From: a virus
Virus record (IMG/VR): IMGVR_UViG_3300022690_000232
Location: 1 to 28,416 of that record
Length of the DNA stretch: 28,416 bases
Strand: one strand, 5' to 3'
Shown piece after piece: positions 14,382 through 21,563 of the stretch. Numbering within the stretch: position 1 is the first letter of the stretch; every line of letters starts with the position of its first letter. The notes beneath the pieces were generated by a model. That model was not told where the DNA came from. It searched no databases and was given only the letters and a program-made list of their open reading frames with translations. The position numbers were made by a program, and so were the translations under genes.

Positions 14382-14539
14382 TATTTAGTCACCTTTTTAT
14401 ATTTAGCCATAATCATTTCGTTAACAACTGATTGCTTGTTAGCTGATAGGTTGCCGTTAGTTTTTTCATGCTTAACAATAATCTCTAGCATGTCGTTTAC
14501 ATTCTTTAATAATTTAATTTGCTTCAATGGTTCTTTCAT
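14381..14539 (-). CDS. Small helical protein, first gene of the leftward unit
   Basis: 52 residues: MKEPLKQIKLLKNVNDMLEI, then a basic C-terminus (MIMAKYKKVTK). It is directly behind the leftward promoter at 14571-14598. Small size, charge and position would suit a regulator, but no helix-turn-helix is clear. Confidence 0.55.
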   Translation of the reverse strand: MKEPLKQIKLLKNVNDMLEIIVKHEKTNGNLSANKQSVVNEMIMAKYKKVTK

Positions 14540-14570
14540 CTTATTGCCTTGTTATATTGTTGATGATTGA

Positions 14571-14598
14571 AGTTTACTTTATTTTGAATTAAAGTCAA
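14571..14598 (-). promoter_or_regulatory. Leftward promoter of a back-to-back pair
   Basis: Minus strand: TTGACT (14598-14593), 16-base spacer, TAAACT (14576-14571), 32 bases before the ATG at 14539. Confidence 0.6.
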
Positions 14599-14605
14599 AT
14601 TAAAG

Positions 14606-14633
14606 TTGACTACATCAATCACTGTGCTAAAGT
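14606..14633 (+). promoter_or_regulatory. Rightward promoter of a back-to-back pair
   Basis: TTGACT (14606-14611), 16-base spacer ending TGC, then TAAAGT (14628-14633), an extended -10 form. Its -35 lies 7 bases from the leftward -35, within two ATTAAAGT direct repeats, so polymerases cannot easily occupy both. It drives the recombination unit from 14665. Confidence 0.65.
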
Positions 14634-14664
14634 TACTACATCGAAACGAAACGGATTAAACGAA

Positions 14665-14868
14665 ATGATTACATGGTTAAGCACTGTTATAACTTCACCA
14701 GAAGCGGATAGGGAAATAATAGCTAGAAACCCACTTAAGCCAGTAGGTTTAAAATCAGCAGTTAAGCAATGTGTTGTTAAAAAGTTTCATCATTCATTTA
14801 GTGAGCAGCGAATAGTCGAAGATATGCTAGAAGATAACTTAACCTTATGGGCTTACTGTGATGTTTAA
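14665..14868 (+). CDS. Hypothetical protein (67 aa)
   Basis: 67 residues starting MITWLSTVITSPEADREIIA, helical. The leader ACGGATTAAACGAA echoes that of the gene at 9999. First gene of the recombination unit and overlaps the next gene. No domain recognised. Confidence 0.6.
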   Translation: MITWLSTVITSPEADREIIARNPLKPVGLKSAVKQCVVKKFHHSFSEQRIVEDMLEDNLTLWAYCDV

Positions 14869-15169
14869 ATTTAACTTAAGTGATCAATGGAAAGCTCCAT
14901 ATTTAAAATTACTTATTGATGATGAAGAAAGACTTTCTATAAGGGCAGAGGCATCAAAGCATTTAATCAGTGTTGGATTGTATTGTGTAGAGCTTAACGT
15001 GTTCTTAAAAGGCTACTCAGCTAGCTTAAGAGCTGTTATCAATTGCACAGACCAACTAAAGAATTTAATAGGTCAATGTGACTCAGCTATGAAGCCTGAA
15101 AGAACATTAAAAGATTCGGATGTCTATACAACGACCATGGCTCAAGAAACAAAACAAAGGAAAGCTTAA
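14861..15169 (+). CDS. Hypothetical helical protein (about 102 aa)
   Basis: Starts MFKFNLSDQWKAPYLKLLID. GTG 14858 is an alternative start one codon upstream. It reads as helices with a basic end (TKQRKA). It precedes the ERF gene by one small gene, so a recombination accessory role is possible. No family recognised. Confidence 0.6.
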   Translation: MFKFNLSDQWKAPYLKLLIDDEERLSIRAEASKHLISVGLYCVELNVFLKGYSASLRAVINCTDQLKNLIGQCDSAMKPERTLKDSDVYTTTMAQETKQRKA

Positions 15170-15170
15170 A

Positions 15171-15302
15171 ATGGACTCAGAAACAATTACAGTAACCGTA
15201 AAGGGTAAGCCTCATTATTTTAACGGGGATGAATTAACAAGCCCCGAACAGCAAGCGATATTATTTTTAAAAGAATTAGATAAAGAAAAGGAAAGTTTCT
15301 AG
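15171..15302 (+). CDS. 43-residue hypothetical protein
   Basis: MDSETITVTVKGKPHYFNGD, then a helical half ending KEKESF. AAAGG lies before the ATG and it overlaps the ERF start by one base. The small beta-then-helix layout is common in phage recombination units, but function is unknown. Confidence 0.6.
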   Translation: MDSETITVTVKGKPHYFNGDELTSPEQQAILFLKELDKEKESF

Positions 15303-15889
15303 TGAATAAATCAGATTCGATCAAAGAAATAGCTAAATCAATGTGTGAAGTTCAATCATCTATGGAAGTTGCCAATAAAAGCAAAGAGAATCCATTTTTT
15401 AATTCTAAGTATGCGGATTTATCAGAGGTTCTTAGGTGTATTAAAGGCGTATTACCAAGCCACAATTTAAGCTTTATGCAAATGCCAAGCTTTGAAAGTG
15501 GTGTCGTGTCTGTAGAAACTATTGTTATGCATTCTTCTGGTGAGTGGATATCATCTACAAGCGCGGCACCTATAGCTAAATCTAATCCTCAAGGTGTTGG
15601 TGATGCCATTACATACCTTAGACGTTATTCATTAGCTGCTATATTTGGGTTGGCTCAAAAAGACGATGATGGAAATAGCAATAGCGAGCAATCAAGCAAC
15701 AAGCCAAAAACAAAACAAGCAACAAAAGACGATGATAAGCCTTGGTATAGTGATTCGGTTTATCAATCAGAGATTGAAGGCATAACAACTGCAATTAGAG
15801 GTGGTATGCCAGCAGAGGACGTTATCAAGCAAGTAGCGCAAGCATACAAAGTAGCAAACAAGTATAGGGACTTAATTAAATCAATTTAA
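15302..15889 (+). CDS. erf: ERF-family single-strand annealing protein
   Basis: 195 residues from GTG 15302. NPFFNSKYADLSEVL near 31, then LPSHNLSFMQMP, SSGEWISSTSAAPIAKSNPQ and VGDAITYLRRYSLAAIFGL follow the ERF-superfamily domain in order. The conserved G-x-x-x-T-Y-x-R-R-Y-x-L core ends it at about residue 120. A polar N/S/K linker and a helical C-terminal domain follow. ERF of P22 anneals complementary single strands and helps circularise or recombine phage DNA. SSB-like and NinG genes downstream support the role. Confidence 0.88.
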   Translation: MNKSDSIKEIAKSMCEVQSSMEVANKSKENPFFNSKYADLSEVLRCIKGVLPSHNLSFMQMPSFESGVVSVETIVMHSSGEWISSTSAAPIAKSNPQGVGDAITYLRRYSLAAIFGLAQKDDDGNSNSEQSSNKPKTKQATKDDDKPWYSDSVYQSEIEGITTAIRGGMPAEDVIKQVAQAYKVANKYRDLIKSI

Positions 15890-15902
15890 ATAAGGGGTAT
15901 TT

Positions 15903-15971
15903 ATGATTAATTACGATAGAGATGATTATGGTGATGAGTTTTACACCAAAAATAAAAGACCAGCAAGTTAA
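15903..15971 (+). CDS. 22-residue peptide
   Basis: MINYDRDDYGDEFYTKNKRP plus AS. GGGG lies before the ATG. It is very tyrosine- and aspartate-rich and fills the gap between the ERF gene and the next. May be real; role unknown. Confidence 0.4.
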   Translation: MINYDRDDYGDEFYTKNKRPAS

Positions 15972-15990
15972 TAAATAAAGGAGAAAGAAG

Positions 15991-16248
15991 ATGACAATTC
16001 AATATGGACTAACAATTGATAACCAGAATTTCATTATTGAAAAAGCAAAAACAAAGAAAGATGGTATTTATACTATTAGAGGTGTTGCTTATAAAGTTGT
16101 TAATAATATGGTTGAATTCTTCGCGGCAGGTGGTGAAGTTATCCAAATATGCTACGGGTTTAATGTTGTCATAGGTAGTTACGATCATTTAAATATATGG
16201 AGCGATACAGCAAAGGGTGCGTTAAAAAAAATAGTCACCGTTAATTAA
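15991..16248 (+). CDS. Hypothetical beta-rich protein (85 aa)
   Basis: 85 residues starting MTIQYGLTIDNQNFIIEKAK, mostly predicted strands. AAGGAGA lies before the ATG. Sits between ERF and SSB. No domain recognised. Confidence 0.6.
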   Translation: MTIQYGLTIDNQNFIIEKAKTKKDGIYTIRGVAYKVVNNMVEFFAAGGEVIQICYGFNVVIGSYDHLNIWSDTAKGALKKIVTVN

Positions 16249-16268
16249 CAATAGAGAGAGTAAACAAA

Positions 16269-16643
16269 ATGAAAATAGGCGTAAGTTTAAAAATAAACGT
16301 AGATGCTCTGGATATGAATAGACTATTCGCAGGGCAAAAAGGTCGCTACCTGGATGCTACTGTTTTTATTGATATCGACCAAGTTGATCAATACGATAAT
16401 AACGGAATGATTACCCAGGACGTAACCAAGGAAGAAAAAGCGCAAGATGTTAAAGGCGCAATTCTTGGTAACTGTAAAGTGTTCTGGAATGATTCACAAG
16501 CACAACCAGCGCAACAGCAAGGCGGTGGGTTCCAGCAAGCGGCACAACAAAAGCCAGTACAACAACAGGCACAGAAAGCATTTGAGCAGAAGTTTGACAA
16601 TAACAATGCTAGTAGCTTTCAATCAGAGCCGCCACCTTTTTAA
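16269..16643 (+). CDS. Phage single-stranded DNA-binding protein, SSB-like
   Basis: 124 residues. An N-terminal OB-like domain (to about 78) with GQKGRYLDATVFIDIDQVDQ is followed by a Q/P/G-rich linker (about 80-108) and a short end, SEPPPF. This is the SSB plan: fold, flexible linker, C-terminal tip that recruits partner proteins. Bacterial SSB ends D-D-D-I-P-F; here the tip keeps P-F but has one acidic residue, so partner choice may differ. It sits between ERF and NinG, where it would coat strands for annealing. Confidence 0.75.
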   Translation: MKIGVSLKINVDALDMNRLFAGQKGRYLDATVFIDIDQVDQYDNNGMITQDVTKEEKAQDVKGAILGNCKVFWNDSQAQPAQQQGGGFQQAAQQKPVQQQAQKAFEQKFDNNNASSFQSEPPPF

Positions 16644-16653
16644 CTAACAACAC

Positions 16654-16669
16654 AGCTCACGGATGAGCT
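16654..16669 (+). promoter_or_regulatory. 6-bp hairpin just before a ribosome site
   Basis: AGCTCA pairs with TGAGCT around CGGA, and the next bases are AAAGGAG. It may protect the upstream SSB message end or tune the following gene. No T tract, so not a terminator. Confidence 0.4.
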
Positions 16670-16683
16670 AAAGGAGAATAATG

Positions 16684-16848
16684 ATGAGTATAGAGGAGCA
16701 TGAATTTAGTGACGGAGAGGTTTCTGCTGAAATAAATGAAGATGACTCAGTTTGGCTTATCGCCGCAGTTTATAGCGCATTAAGGAAACGTGACGTTATA
16801 GCACTAGCTAAGCACTTTAAGCTAACACCTAATGATATAGAGGACTGA
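16684..16848 (+). CDS. Acidic hypothetical protein (54 aa)
   Basis: Starts MSIEEHEFSDGEVSAEINED and then SVWLIAAVYSALRKRDVIAL. ATG 16681 is one codon upstream; 16684 has better spacing from AGGAG. An acidic N-terminus and a helical C-terminal half that could be a small helix-turn-helix. Between SSB and NinG; role unknown. Confidence 0.6.
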   Translation: MSIEEHEFSDGEVSAEINEDDSVWLIAAVYSALRKRDVIALAKHFKLTPNDIED

Positions 16849-16851
16849 ACG

Positions 16852-17016
16852 ATGTATAAAATTTTGGTTTGCGGAGCGTATATGTTAGAGCCTGCAATTT
16901 ATACTTTGCAAAATTATCACGACCTTAAAGTCAAGAAAAAAGACCATTCATTAGGGCGCGAACATGGTTGGTACAACAAGTTTAACAAGAAAAGTAAAAA
17001 GGCTAATTTCAAATAA
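16852..17016 (+). CDS. Basic 54-residue protein
   Basis: MYKILVCGAYMLEPAIYTLQ, then a very basic end (NKFNKKSKKANFK). Its TAA overlaps the NinG ATG as TAATG, so it is translationally coupled to NinG. Possibly nucleic-acid binding; no family recognised. Confidence 0.6.
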   Translation: MYKILVCGAYMLEPAIYTLQNYHDLKVKKKDHSLGREHGWYNKFNKKSKKANFK

Positions 17017-17603
17017 TGGCTAACAGTAAACGCAGATGCAGGAATTGCAAGAAATACAAGCGCATCGAAGATATGCTTCCCCCTATCAACGGTGCTTACT
17101 TCTGTAACTTTGAAGGAGCGGCAAGTTATGCAAACCAGAAAAAGAATATCGCTAAAGGTAAAAAGATTAAGCATGCAGCGCAAAAGAAGAGTTTCAAAGA
17201 TAATGATAGAAAAATTCGACTCCCAGCAGCGCAAAAAGCTTTTAACGCCTTTATAAGAATGAGAGACAAAGACCTACCTTGCATTAGTTGCGGTGAATTC
17301 GTGGTTAAGGATATGCCTTTCGGTCAATATGATTGCGGTCACTATAAGACCGTAGGAGGCTTTCCAGAGTTAAGGTTTGAAGAGCTTAACGCCAGCAAGC
17401 AATGTAAGTCATGTAACGGTGGCTCAGCTAACTTCTCACACAAGGACGCTACAGTTTCAAAAGAATATCGAATTAATTTAATTAAAAAAATAGGACTGGA
17501 TAAAGTCGAATGGCTGGAAGGGCCACACGAACCAAAGAAATATACTTGTGCGCAACTGCTAGAAATTGAACATAATTACAAACAAAAGTTAAAGGTGATA
17601 TAA
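17016..17603 (+). CDS. ninG: NinG-family recombination protein
   Basis: 195 residues. Zinc-type pairs C8/C11, then RLPAAQKAFNAFIRMRDKD, C89-x2-C92 (PCISCG), YDCGHYKTVGGFPELRF with C107/H109, and C130-x2-C133: the NinG (Rap) layout. Lambda NinG is a structure-specific nuclease that cuts recombination intermediates and pairs with the annealing pathway. ERF and SSB upstream place it in the same pathway. Confidence 0.88.
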   Translation: MANSKRRCRNCKKYKRIEDMLPPINGAYFCNFEGAASYANQKKNIAKGKKIKHAAQKKSFKDNDRKIRLPAAQKAFNAFIRMRDKDLPCISCGEFVVKDMPFGQYDCGHYKTVGGFPELRFEELNASKQCKSCNGGSANFSHKDATVSKEYRINLIKKIGLDKVEWLEGPHEPKKYTCAQLLEIEHNYKQKLKVI

Positions 17604-17634
17604 TGAAGAACACAGTAACAACTAAGGAAAGCTT

Positions 17635-17691
17635 ATGCCAGGCGGAAACCCCCCTACTAAGCCACCAGAAGAAGATGGCGACAAAGATTAG
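17635..17691 (+). CDS. Possible 18-residue proline/acid micro-ORF
   Basis: MPGGNPPTKPPEEDGDKD. AAGGAAA lies 5 bases before the ATG and the stop is 6 bases before the next start. An alternative frame from ATG 17603 to 17704 (33 residues) starts right on the NinG stop; only one is likely translated. Confidence 0.4.
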   Translation: MPGGNPPTKPPEEDGDKD

Positions 17692-17697
17692 CATCTT

Positions 17698-18177
17698 ATG
17701 TTAACTCTTCAAGAGTTTACGTATATCGGTTTATTCTCGATATTGTTGTGGAGCAAACACACTAGGCTAGCGTCTTGTGTGTTTCTTTTTGCGTACGCAG
17801 TGCAGCTTACATTATCTCAACTGTTACCTCCTAGTATGTACTTTTCTATCTCAGGAGGTGTTCACGCTTGCATATTCCTAGCTTTAATAAATTCAAAAAA
17901 AAGAACGTATGTTTTAGTGTCTTTTATATCAGTAGCTTTGGTTCTCGTTAATATACAAGGTTATTTTAATTACGAGCGACGACTACCTAATGACATGTAC
18001 ATTACTGCATACTACGCACTGTTAACAATTCAACTTGCGCTACTATATTTAAGGTGGTTAATAAATGGAATTATCGACAGCTTTAATTATAAACGTGATC
18101 TGGTTCAGTTTATTATTGACAGTAATCTGGAATCGTTTGATGAGTTTATTCAATCCGAAAAAAAAGAAACTAAATAA
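17698..18177 (+). CDS. Four-span membrane protein
   Basis: 159 residues with apolar spans at about 22-42, 52-65, 70-87 and 102-120 and a polar, acidic C-terminus of about 30 residues. It overlaps the holin-like gene after it by TAATG, so the two are made together; an antiholin or export partner is possible. No family recognised. Confidence 0.6.
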   Translation: MLTLQEFTYIGLFSILLWSKHTRLASCVFLFAYAVQLTLSQLLPPSMYFSISGGVHACIFLALINSKKRTYVLVSFISVALVLVNIQGYFNYERRLPNDMYITAYYALLTIQLALLYLRWLINGIIDSFNYKRDLVQFIIDSNLESFDEFIQSEKKETK

Positions 18178-18398
18178 TGAGCGAAGCAGTAAAACAGATA
18201 GTAGCGATAACGACTAGCACCAAGTCAGGGTTTGTAGGGCTATTTATAGCTAACGTATCGGCTTGGTGGATGGATTACGGAAGCGCATTAGTTGCTGCTG
18301 CTACGGGTTTATGTGGATTGGCTTACGGTGTTATAATGGTTATGCTAAAATGGCAAGAGTATAAAAAGACTAAGCGAGAAAACGAGAACATTAAATAG
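18177..18398 (+). CDS. Second holin candidate
   Basis: 73 residues: a polar N-terminus, then VGLFIANVSAWWMDYG and ALVAAATGLCGLAYGVIMVM (one or two spans) and a strongly charged tail (KWQEYKKTKRENENIK). Size, short spans and charged tail fit class II holins. It is well away from the endolysin, so its use in lysis is inferred from shape only. Confidence 0.6.
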   Translation: MSEAVKQIVAITTSTKSGFVGLFIANVSAWWMDYGSALVAAATGLCGLAYGVIMVMLKWQEYKKTKRENENIK

Positions 18399-18439
18399 GG
18401 TAATAATAAAAATAATGCCCCCTTAACCGGAGACATTAC

Positions 18440-18694
18440 ATGAAGCTAACAAAGAAGATAGGCGAGTGGGTATTTGAGATAAAGATGGTTCAGGCTAGAA
18501 GAGTTGGCTTAGATGGTGGTTTTGGCGATGATTTCGACGCTGTAACACAGATTCACCAAGTAAACCAAGAGGCTCATTTTGAAGCCCTACTTACTAGCGA
18601 AGAATTCACACGGTGCGATTATAAAACATTTGAACAATTCTGTGACACAATGGAATTAGAACCTAAATTCAAACGAGCAAGAGATATTGCATGA
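18440..18694 (+). CDS. Hypothetical protein (84 aa)
   Basis: 84 residues starting MKLTKKIGEWVFEIKMVQAR, acidic centre, helical end. GGAG is 8 bases before the ATG. It precedes the probable virion proteins. No domain recognised. Confidence 0.55.
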   Translation: MKLTKKIGEWVFEIKMVQARRVGLDGGFGDDFDAVTQIHQVNQEAHFEALLTSEEFTRCDYKTFEQFCDTMELEPKFKRARDIA

Positions 18695-18713
18695 TAAATA
18701 AGTTGGATAAATA

Positions 18714-20042
18714 ATGACTGATATTTCCGCAACGTTTATTGTTGACGAAGGCTTGACCGGCGTAAATACAACGGTATTCGAGCATAATCAGAACAGGCAT
18801 TCTTTTTACTCAACAACAATCGGTAAATGGTTTGTTGTTGCACCAAGAAATACAGCGGGCTGGTCAATCTGGCGCTTAGACTCTCAAGCAGATAATGGGT
18901 GGGCAGATATTGGAGTCGGTGGGGCCGTAATACACTCTGATTTAGCTTTTCACACATCTGTAGCGTGGGACGATACTAACGATAAGCTTTGGGTTGTTCG
19001 TAGCCAGATAAATAGTACAAAACCAAAACTACAAGCTTTCACTTTATCATCCGGCGTATTTTCTCAAGACTACGATTTTTTCATAGCAAACGATGTTAAC
19101 GCAATATTTACAGCGGGTGCAACTAATGCAACTGGCTGGTCAAATGCTCCTGTTATATCCCTGACTTTAGATAGTAATAATCTTCCTATGTGCGCAGCTC
19201 TTACCGGAAACGGAGCAAGAGAGGCTGGCATAGTTATGGGTTTTTGTACTGCTGCTAACTACGCATCAATTACAGATAGCACATGGGGAAACCATAGATT
19301 AGAAAATAACACAGAAACATCGTCTACAGATTCAGCAGTTGAGATACTAGCTTACACCAAAGGCGGGACAGACTTTGTAGGAATCAATGCAGCACAAGAG
19401 AATTTTGATGGGATTGGTGGGGATAGATGGGGCTTATTTTTCGTTGAAGAGGCGAACATAGCTACATTGGGCAACTGGTCAAATGAAACAGTTATACCAG
19501 GTGCAACGCTAAGCGTAGACAATCACATTAGTTGTGCGATAGATGGCGATACTTTTTACGTTATAGGAAAGTCAGGCGCTCCAGATAATAATGTAAATAT
19601 TTGGAAGTATGTACAAGGCGGCACAGTTACCGGCCCTTTCTTTGTTGATAATGGCGATGTAGCTCCTACAGTGCAAAGCTCAAGAGCAAATATTGTTATA
19701 GATACTGTAGCAAGAATTGGTTATGTATTTAAACAGGAAGAGGCTTCAGGCAATACAGGTAATACATTCTTAAAAGCTTTTGATTTAGATGCTGCTGATT
19801 TAGAGGCAGAGTTTGATCCTGATGTTAACGGTGAGTTGGCAATAGACGATCCCGCAGCAACTAATAATTTAAAAGATCCAGTTAGGCCAGCACATAATGT
19901 AGATAGCACGATGGGCGGCTTTCCTGTACTCGCATTTCAAAGCACAACCGATATAGTGTATAATTCATTTATAACGATAGAATCAGCAGGGGCTACAATA
20001 CCTGTTGTAATGAATCATTTAAGGAACCAAGGAATATCATGA
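18714..20042 (+). CDS. Large beta-rich virion protein, possible propeller
   Basis: 442 residues. Repeating blocks of about 50-60 residues contain W plus short strands and acidic turns (GKWFVVAPRNTAGWSIWRL, then VAWDDTNDKLWVVRS, HISCAIDGDTFYVIGKSG, ARIGYVF). This is the look of a propeller or sialidase-type fold. No catalytic set can be named. It is at the end of the middle operon before the terminase, and its last codons overlap the next gene by ATGA. A receptor-binding or capsid-decoration role is inferred. Confidence 0.5.
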   Translation: MTDISATFIVDEGLTGVNTTVFEHNQNRHSFYSTTIGKWFVVAPRNTAGWSIWRLDSQADNGWADIGVGGAVIHSDLAFHTSVAWDDTNDKLWVVRSQINSTKPKLQAFTLSSGVFSQDYDFFIANDVNAIFTAGATNATGWSNAPVISLTLDSNNLPMCAALTGNGAREAGIVMGFCTAANYASITDSTWGNHRLENNTETSSTDSAVEILAYTKGGTDFVGINAAQENFDGIGGDRWGLFFVEEANIATLGNWSNETVIPGATLSVDNHISCAIDGDTFYVIGKSGAPDNNVNIWKYVQGGTVTGPFFVDNGDVAPTVQSSRANIVIDTVARIGYVFKQEEASGNTGNTFLKAFDLDAADLEAEFDPDVNGELAIDDPAATNNLKDPVRPAHNVDSTMGGFPVLAFQSTTDIVYNSFITIESAGATIPVVMNHLRNQGIS

Positions 20043-20800
20043 GCGACTTAAGACAATCAACAGCAAGCCAAGAGATTAGTCTTGGCCAGTTTCTTGATGA
20101 TACAGATGGCAATACAGAAGAGAACGCTTTAACTATTGCGAATACTGATATTAAATTAAGGAAAGGCGGAACAATTACGCTTGCTAATAAAAACTCAGGC
20201 GGTGCAACCAATATATCTAACGGTGTATATCATGCAACGCTAGACGCTACAGACACAAATACTTTGGGACTTCTTGAAGTATATGTTCATGTTGCTGGTG
20301 CCTTGTCTGTCAAGTCTACTTTTGACGTCCTTACTGCCACTGCATACGATGCTTTATATTCCGGAACATTTAACAATTTAGCGGCTACGGATATTGTAAG
20401 CGCAGGAGCTATCACCACATTATCTGGTGCGGTTGTTAATGTAGATCTCGTTGATACGACCACAACAAATACTGACATGGCAGGAACTAATAACGCACTG
20501 CTAGCCGCAAGTTACACTGCGGCAGATAATGCAGGCATAGCATCTAACGGAGTGGCAATCGCAGCATTAAATGATATTAGCGTATCTCAAATATTAACAA
20601 CTCAAATGACAGAGAGCTATGCTGCGGATGGAGCAGAACCAACACTAGCACAAAGTTTATTTTTAACCATGCAAAACTTACAAGATTATACTTATGTAGG
20701 AACAACGCAAACAGTACGAAGAATAGACGGTAGTACAACGGCAGCAACTTATACTTTAGATGATGCTACAAATCCAACAGCTAAGACTAGAGCAACATAA
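20039..20800 (+). CDS. Probable virion protein with Thr/Ala-rich body
   Basis: 253 residues, rich in T, A, D and N with few charged residues. An N-terminal domain of about 110 residues looks beta-rich. A helical T/A-rich spacer follows, and the end (TVRRIDGSTTAATYTLDDAT, then NPTAKTRAT) is a short motif I know from the C-termini of phage structural proteins. It overlaps the preceding gene by ATGA and the next by TAATG. Function beyond virion protein is unknown. Confidence 0.6.
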   Translation: MSDLRQSTASQEISLGQFLDDTDGNTEENALTIANTDIKLRKGGTITLANKNSGGATNISNGVYHATLDATDTNTLGLLEVYVHVAGALSVKSTFDVLTATAYDALYSGTFNNLAATDIVSAGAITTLSGAVVNVDLVDTTTTNTDMAGTNNALLAASYTAADNAGIASNGVAIAALNDISVSQILTTQMTESYAADGAEPTLAQSLFLTMQNLQDYTYVGTTQTVRRIDGSTTAATYTLDDATNPTAKTRAT

Positions 20801-20958
20801 TGAGTATCGCTCTAGTAGTAACAAGAGGGTTTGGTAATGGCACTTTAATCGGTACTATCCCATTCGTGGTAACTGCTGGTTATGATGCTGGAGAAAAGAA
20901 AACAATATGGACAAATAAAGAACCTACTGTAACAATATGGACAGATAAAGAGACATAA
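20800..20958 (+). CDS. 52-residue small phage protein with repeated end
   Basis: MSIALVVTRGFGNGTLIGTI, then PFVVTAGYDAG: a V-V-T-R-G-[YF]-G-N-G-T pattern I recognise from short genes beside virion proteins in many phages. The end holds two near-copies, TIWTNKE and TIWTDKE. Function unknown. Confidence 0.6.
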   Translation: MSIALVVTRGFGNGTLIGTIPFVVTAGYDAGEKKTIWTNKEPTVTIWTDKET

Positions 20959-20975
20959 AATTAAAAGGATAAATC

Positions 20976-21068
20976 ATGGCACATAAAGAGAAACCAAAAA
21001 GAGGCCAGCGAGCTAAGACTAGTCACAATAAAGTAACTAAGAAAAAGCCGACCAAGAAAAAACGATAA
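20976..21068 (+). CDS. 30-residue lysine-rich peptide
   Basis: MAHKEKPKRGQRAKTSHNKV and TKKKPTKKKR: 14 of 30 residues are K or R. AAAGGAT lies before the ATG. It resembles a short basic tail that could bind DNA or RNA. Last gene before the terminator. Confidence 0.5.
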   Translation: MAHKEKPKRGQRAKTSHNKVTKKKPTKKKR

Positions 21069-21090
21069 TAAAAATTGCTACTTATAATTA

Positions 21091-21127
21091 CCCGATGTTT
21101 CCCCTTCGTTTCGTCGGGATTTTTTTA
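21091..21127 (+). terminator. Rho-independent terminator before the terminase genes
   Basis: CCCGATG (21091-21097) pairs with CGTCGGG (21112-21118, one T-G pair) around a 14-base loop, followed by ATTTTTTT. Confidence 0.8.
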
Positions 21128-21139
21128 TCTATCGGAAAA

Positions 21140-21148
21140 TGGTATAAT
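21140..21148 (+). promoter_or_regulatory. Extended -10 promoter for terminase genes
   Basis: TGGTATAAT: a consensus TATAAT with an upstream TG, 44 bases before the terminase small-subunit start and just past the terminator. No good -35; the T-run of the terminator lies in that place. Confidence 0.7.
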
Positions 21149-21191
21149 ACAATAAATTAACCAGCGAATAACCTTATAAGGACTCGTTAAA

Positions 21192-21563
21192 ATGACAAAA
21201 TCAAACGCAGGCAGGCCAACAGTAATGACGGAAGAAGTAATCCGCTTATTGGAGTCTGCCTTTTTAGTTGGAGCTACAGACCTAGAGGCTTGTGTGCATG
21301 CCGACATAAGTAAAACCTCGCTTTATGAATACTGTCAAAAAAATGACGAATTTGCGGAGCGAAAAGAGACATTAAAGAATCAGCCAACATTAAAAGCTAA
21401 ATTAATTGTAAGCACTGCGCTTGAGGACGGCGATTTAAATACAGCGCACAGGGTTATAGACCGTAAAGAAGGGTCAAAGGTTAAGCAAGAAATAACAGGT
21501 GCCAATGGCGGCGCTTTAGAGGTAATAACCTTTAACTTTATACCGGTCGGCGTAGATGACTAG
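21192..21563 (+). CDS. terS: Terminase small subunit
   Basis: 123 residues. N-terminal GRPTVMTEEVIRLLESAFLV, then DLEACVHADISKTSLYEYCQ form the helix-turn-helix that recognises packaging DNA, followed by a helical middle and a short beta end (EVITFNFIPVG). The G-R-P-T start and the A-x-x-A-D-I-S-x-x-S-L-Y recognition helix are typical of phage TerS. It overlaps terL by 8 bases, the usual order. The cutting and packaging partner is the large subunit. Confidence 0.85.
   Translation: MTKSNAGRPTVMTEEVIRLLESAFLVGATDLEACVHADISKTSLYEYCQKNDEFAERKETLKNQPTLKAKLIVSTALEDGDLNTAHRVIDRKEGSKVKQEITGANGGALEVITFNFIPVGVDD

Noticed and set aside
16388-16606. 72-codon cysteine-rich minus frame
   Set aside because: It mirrors the Q-rich linker of the SSB-like gene.
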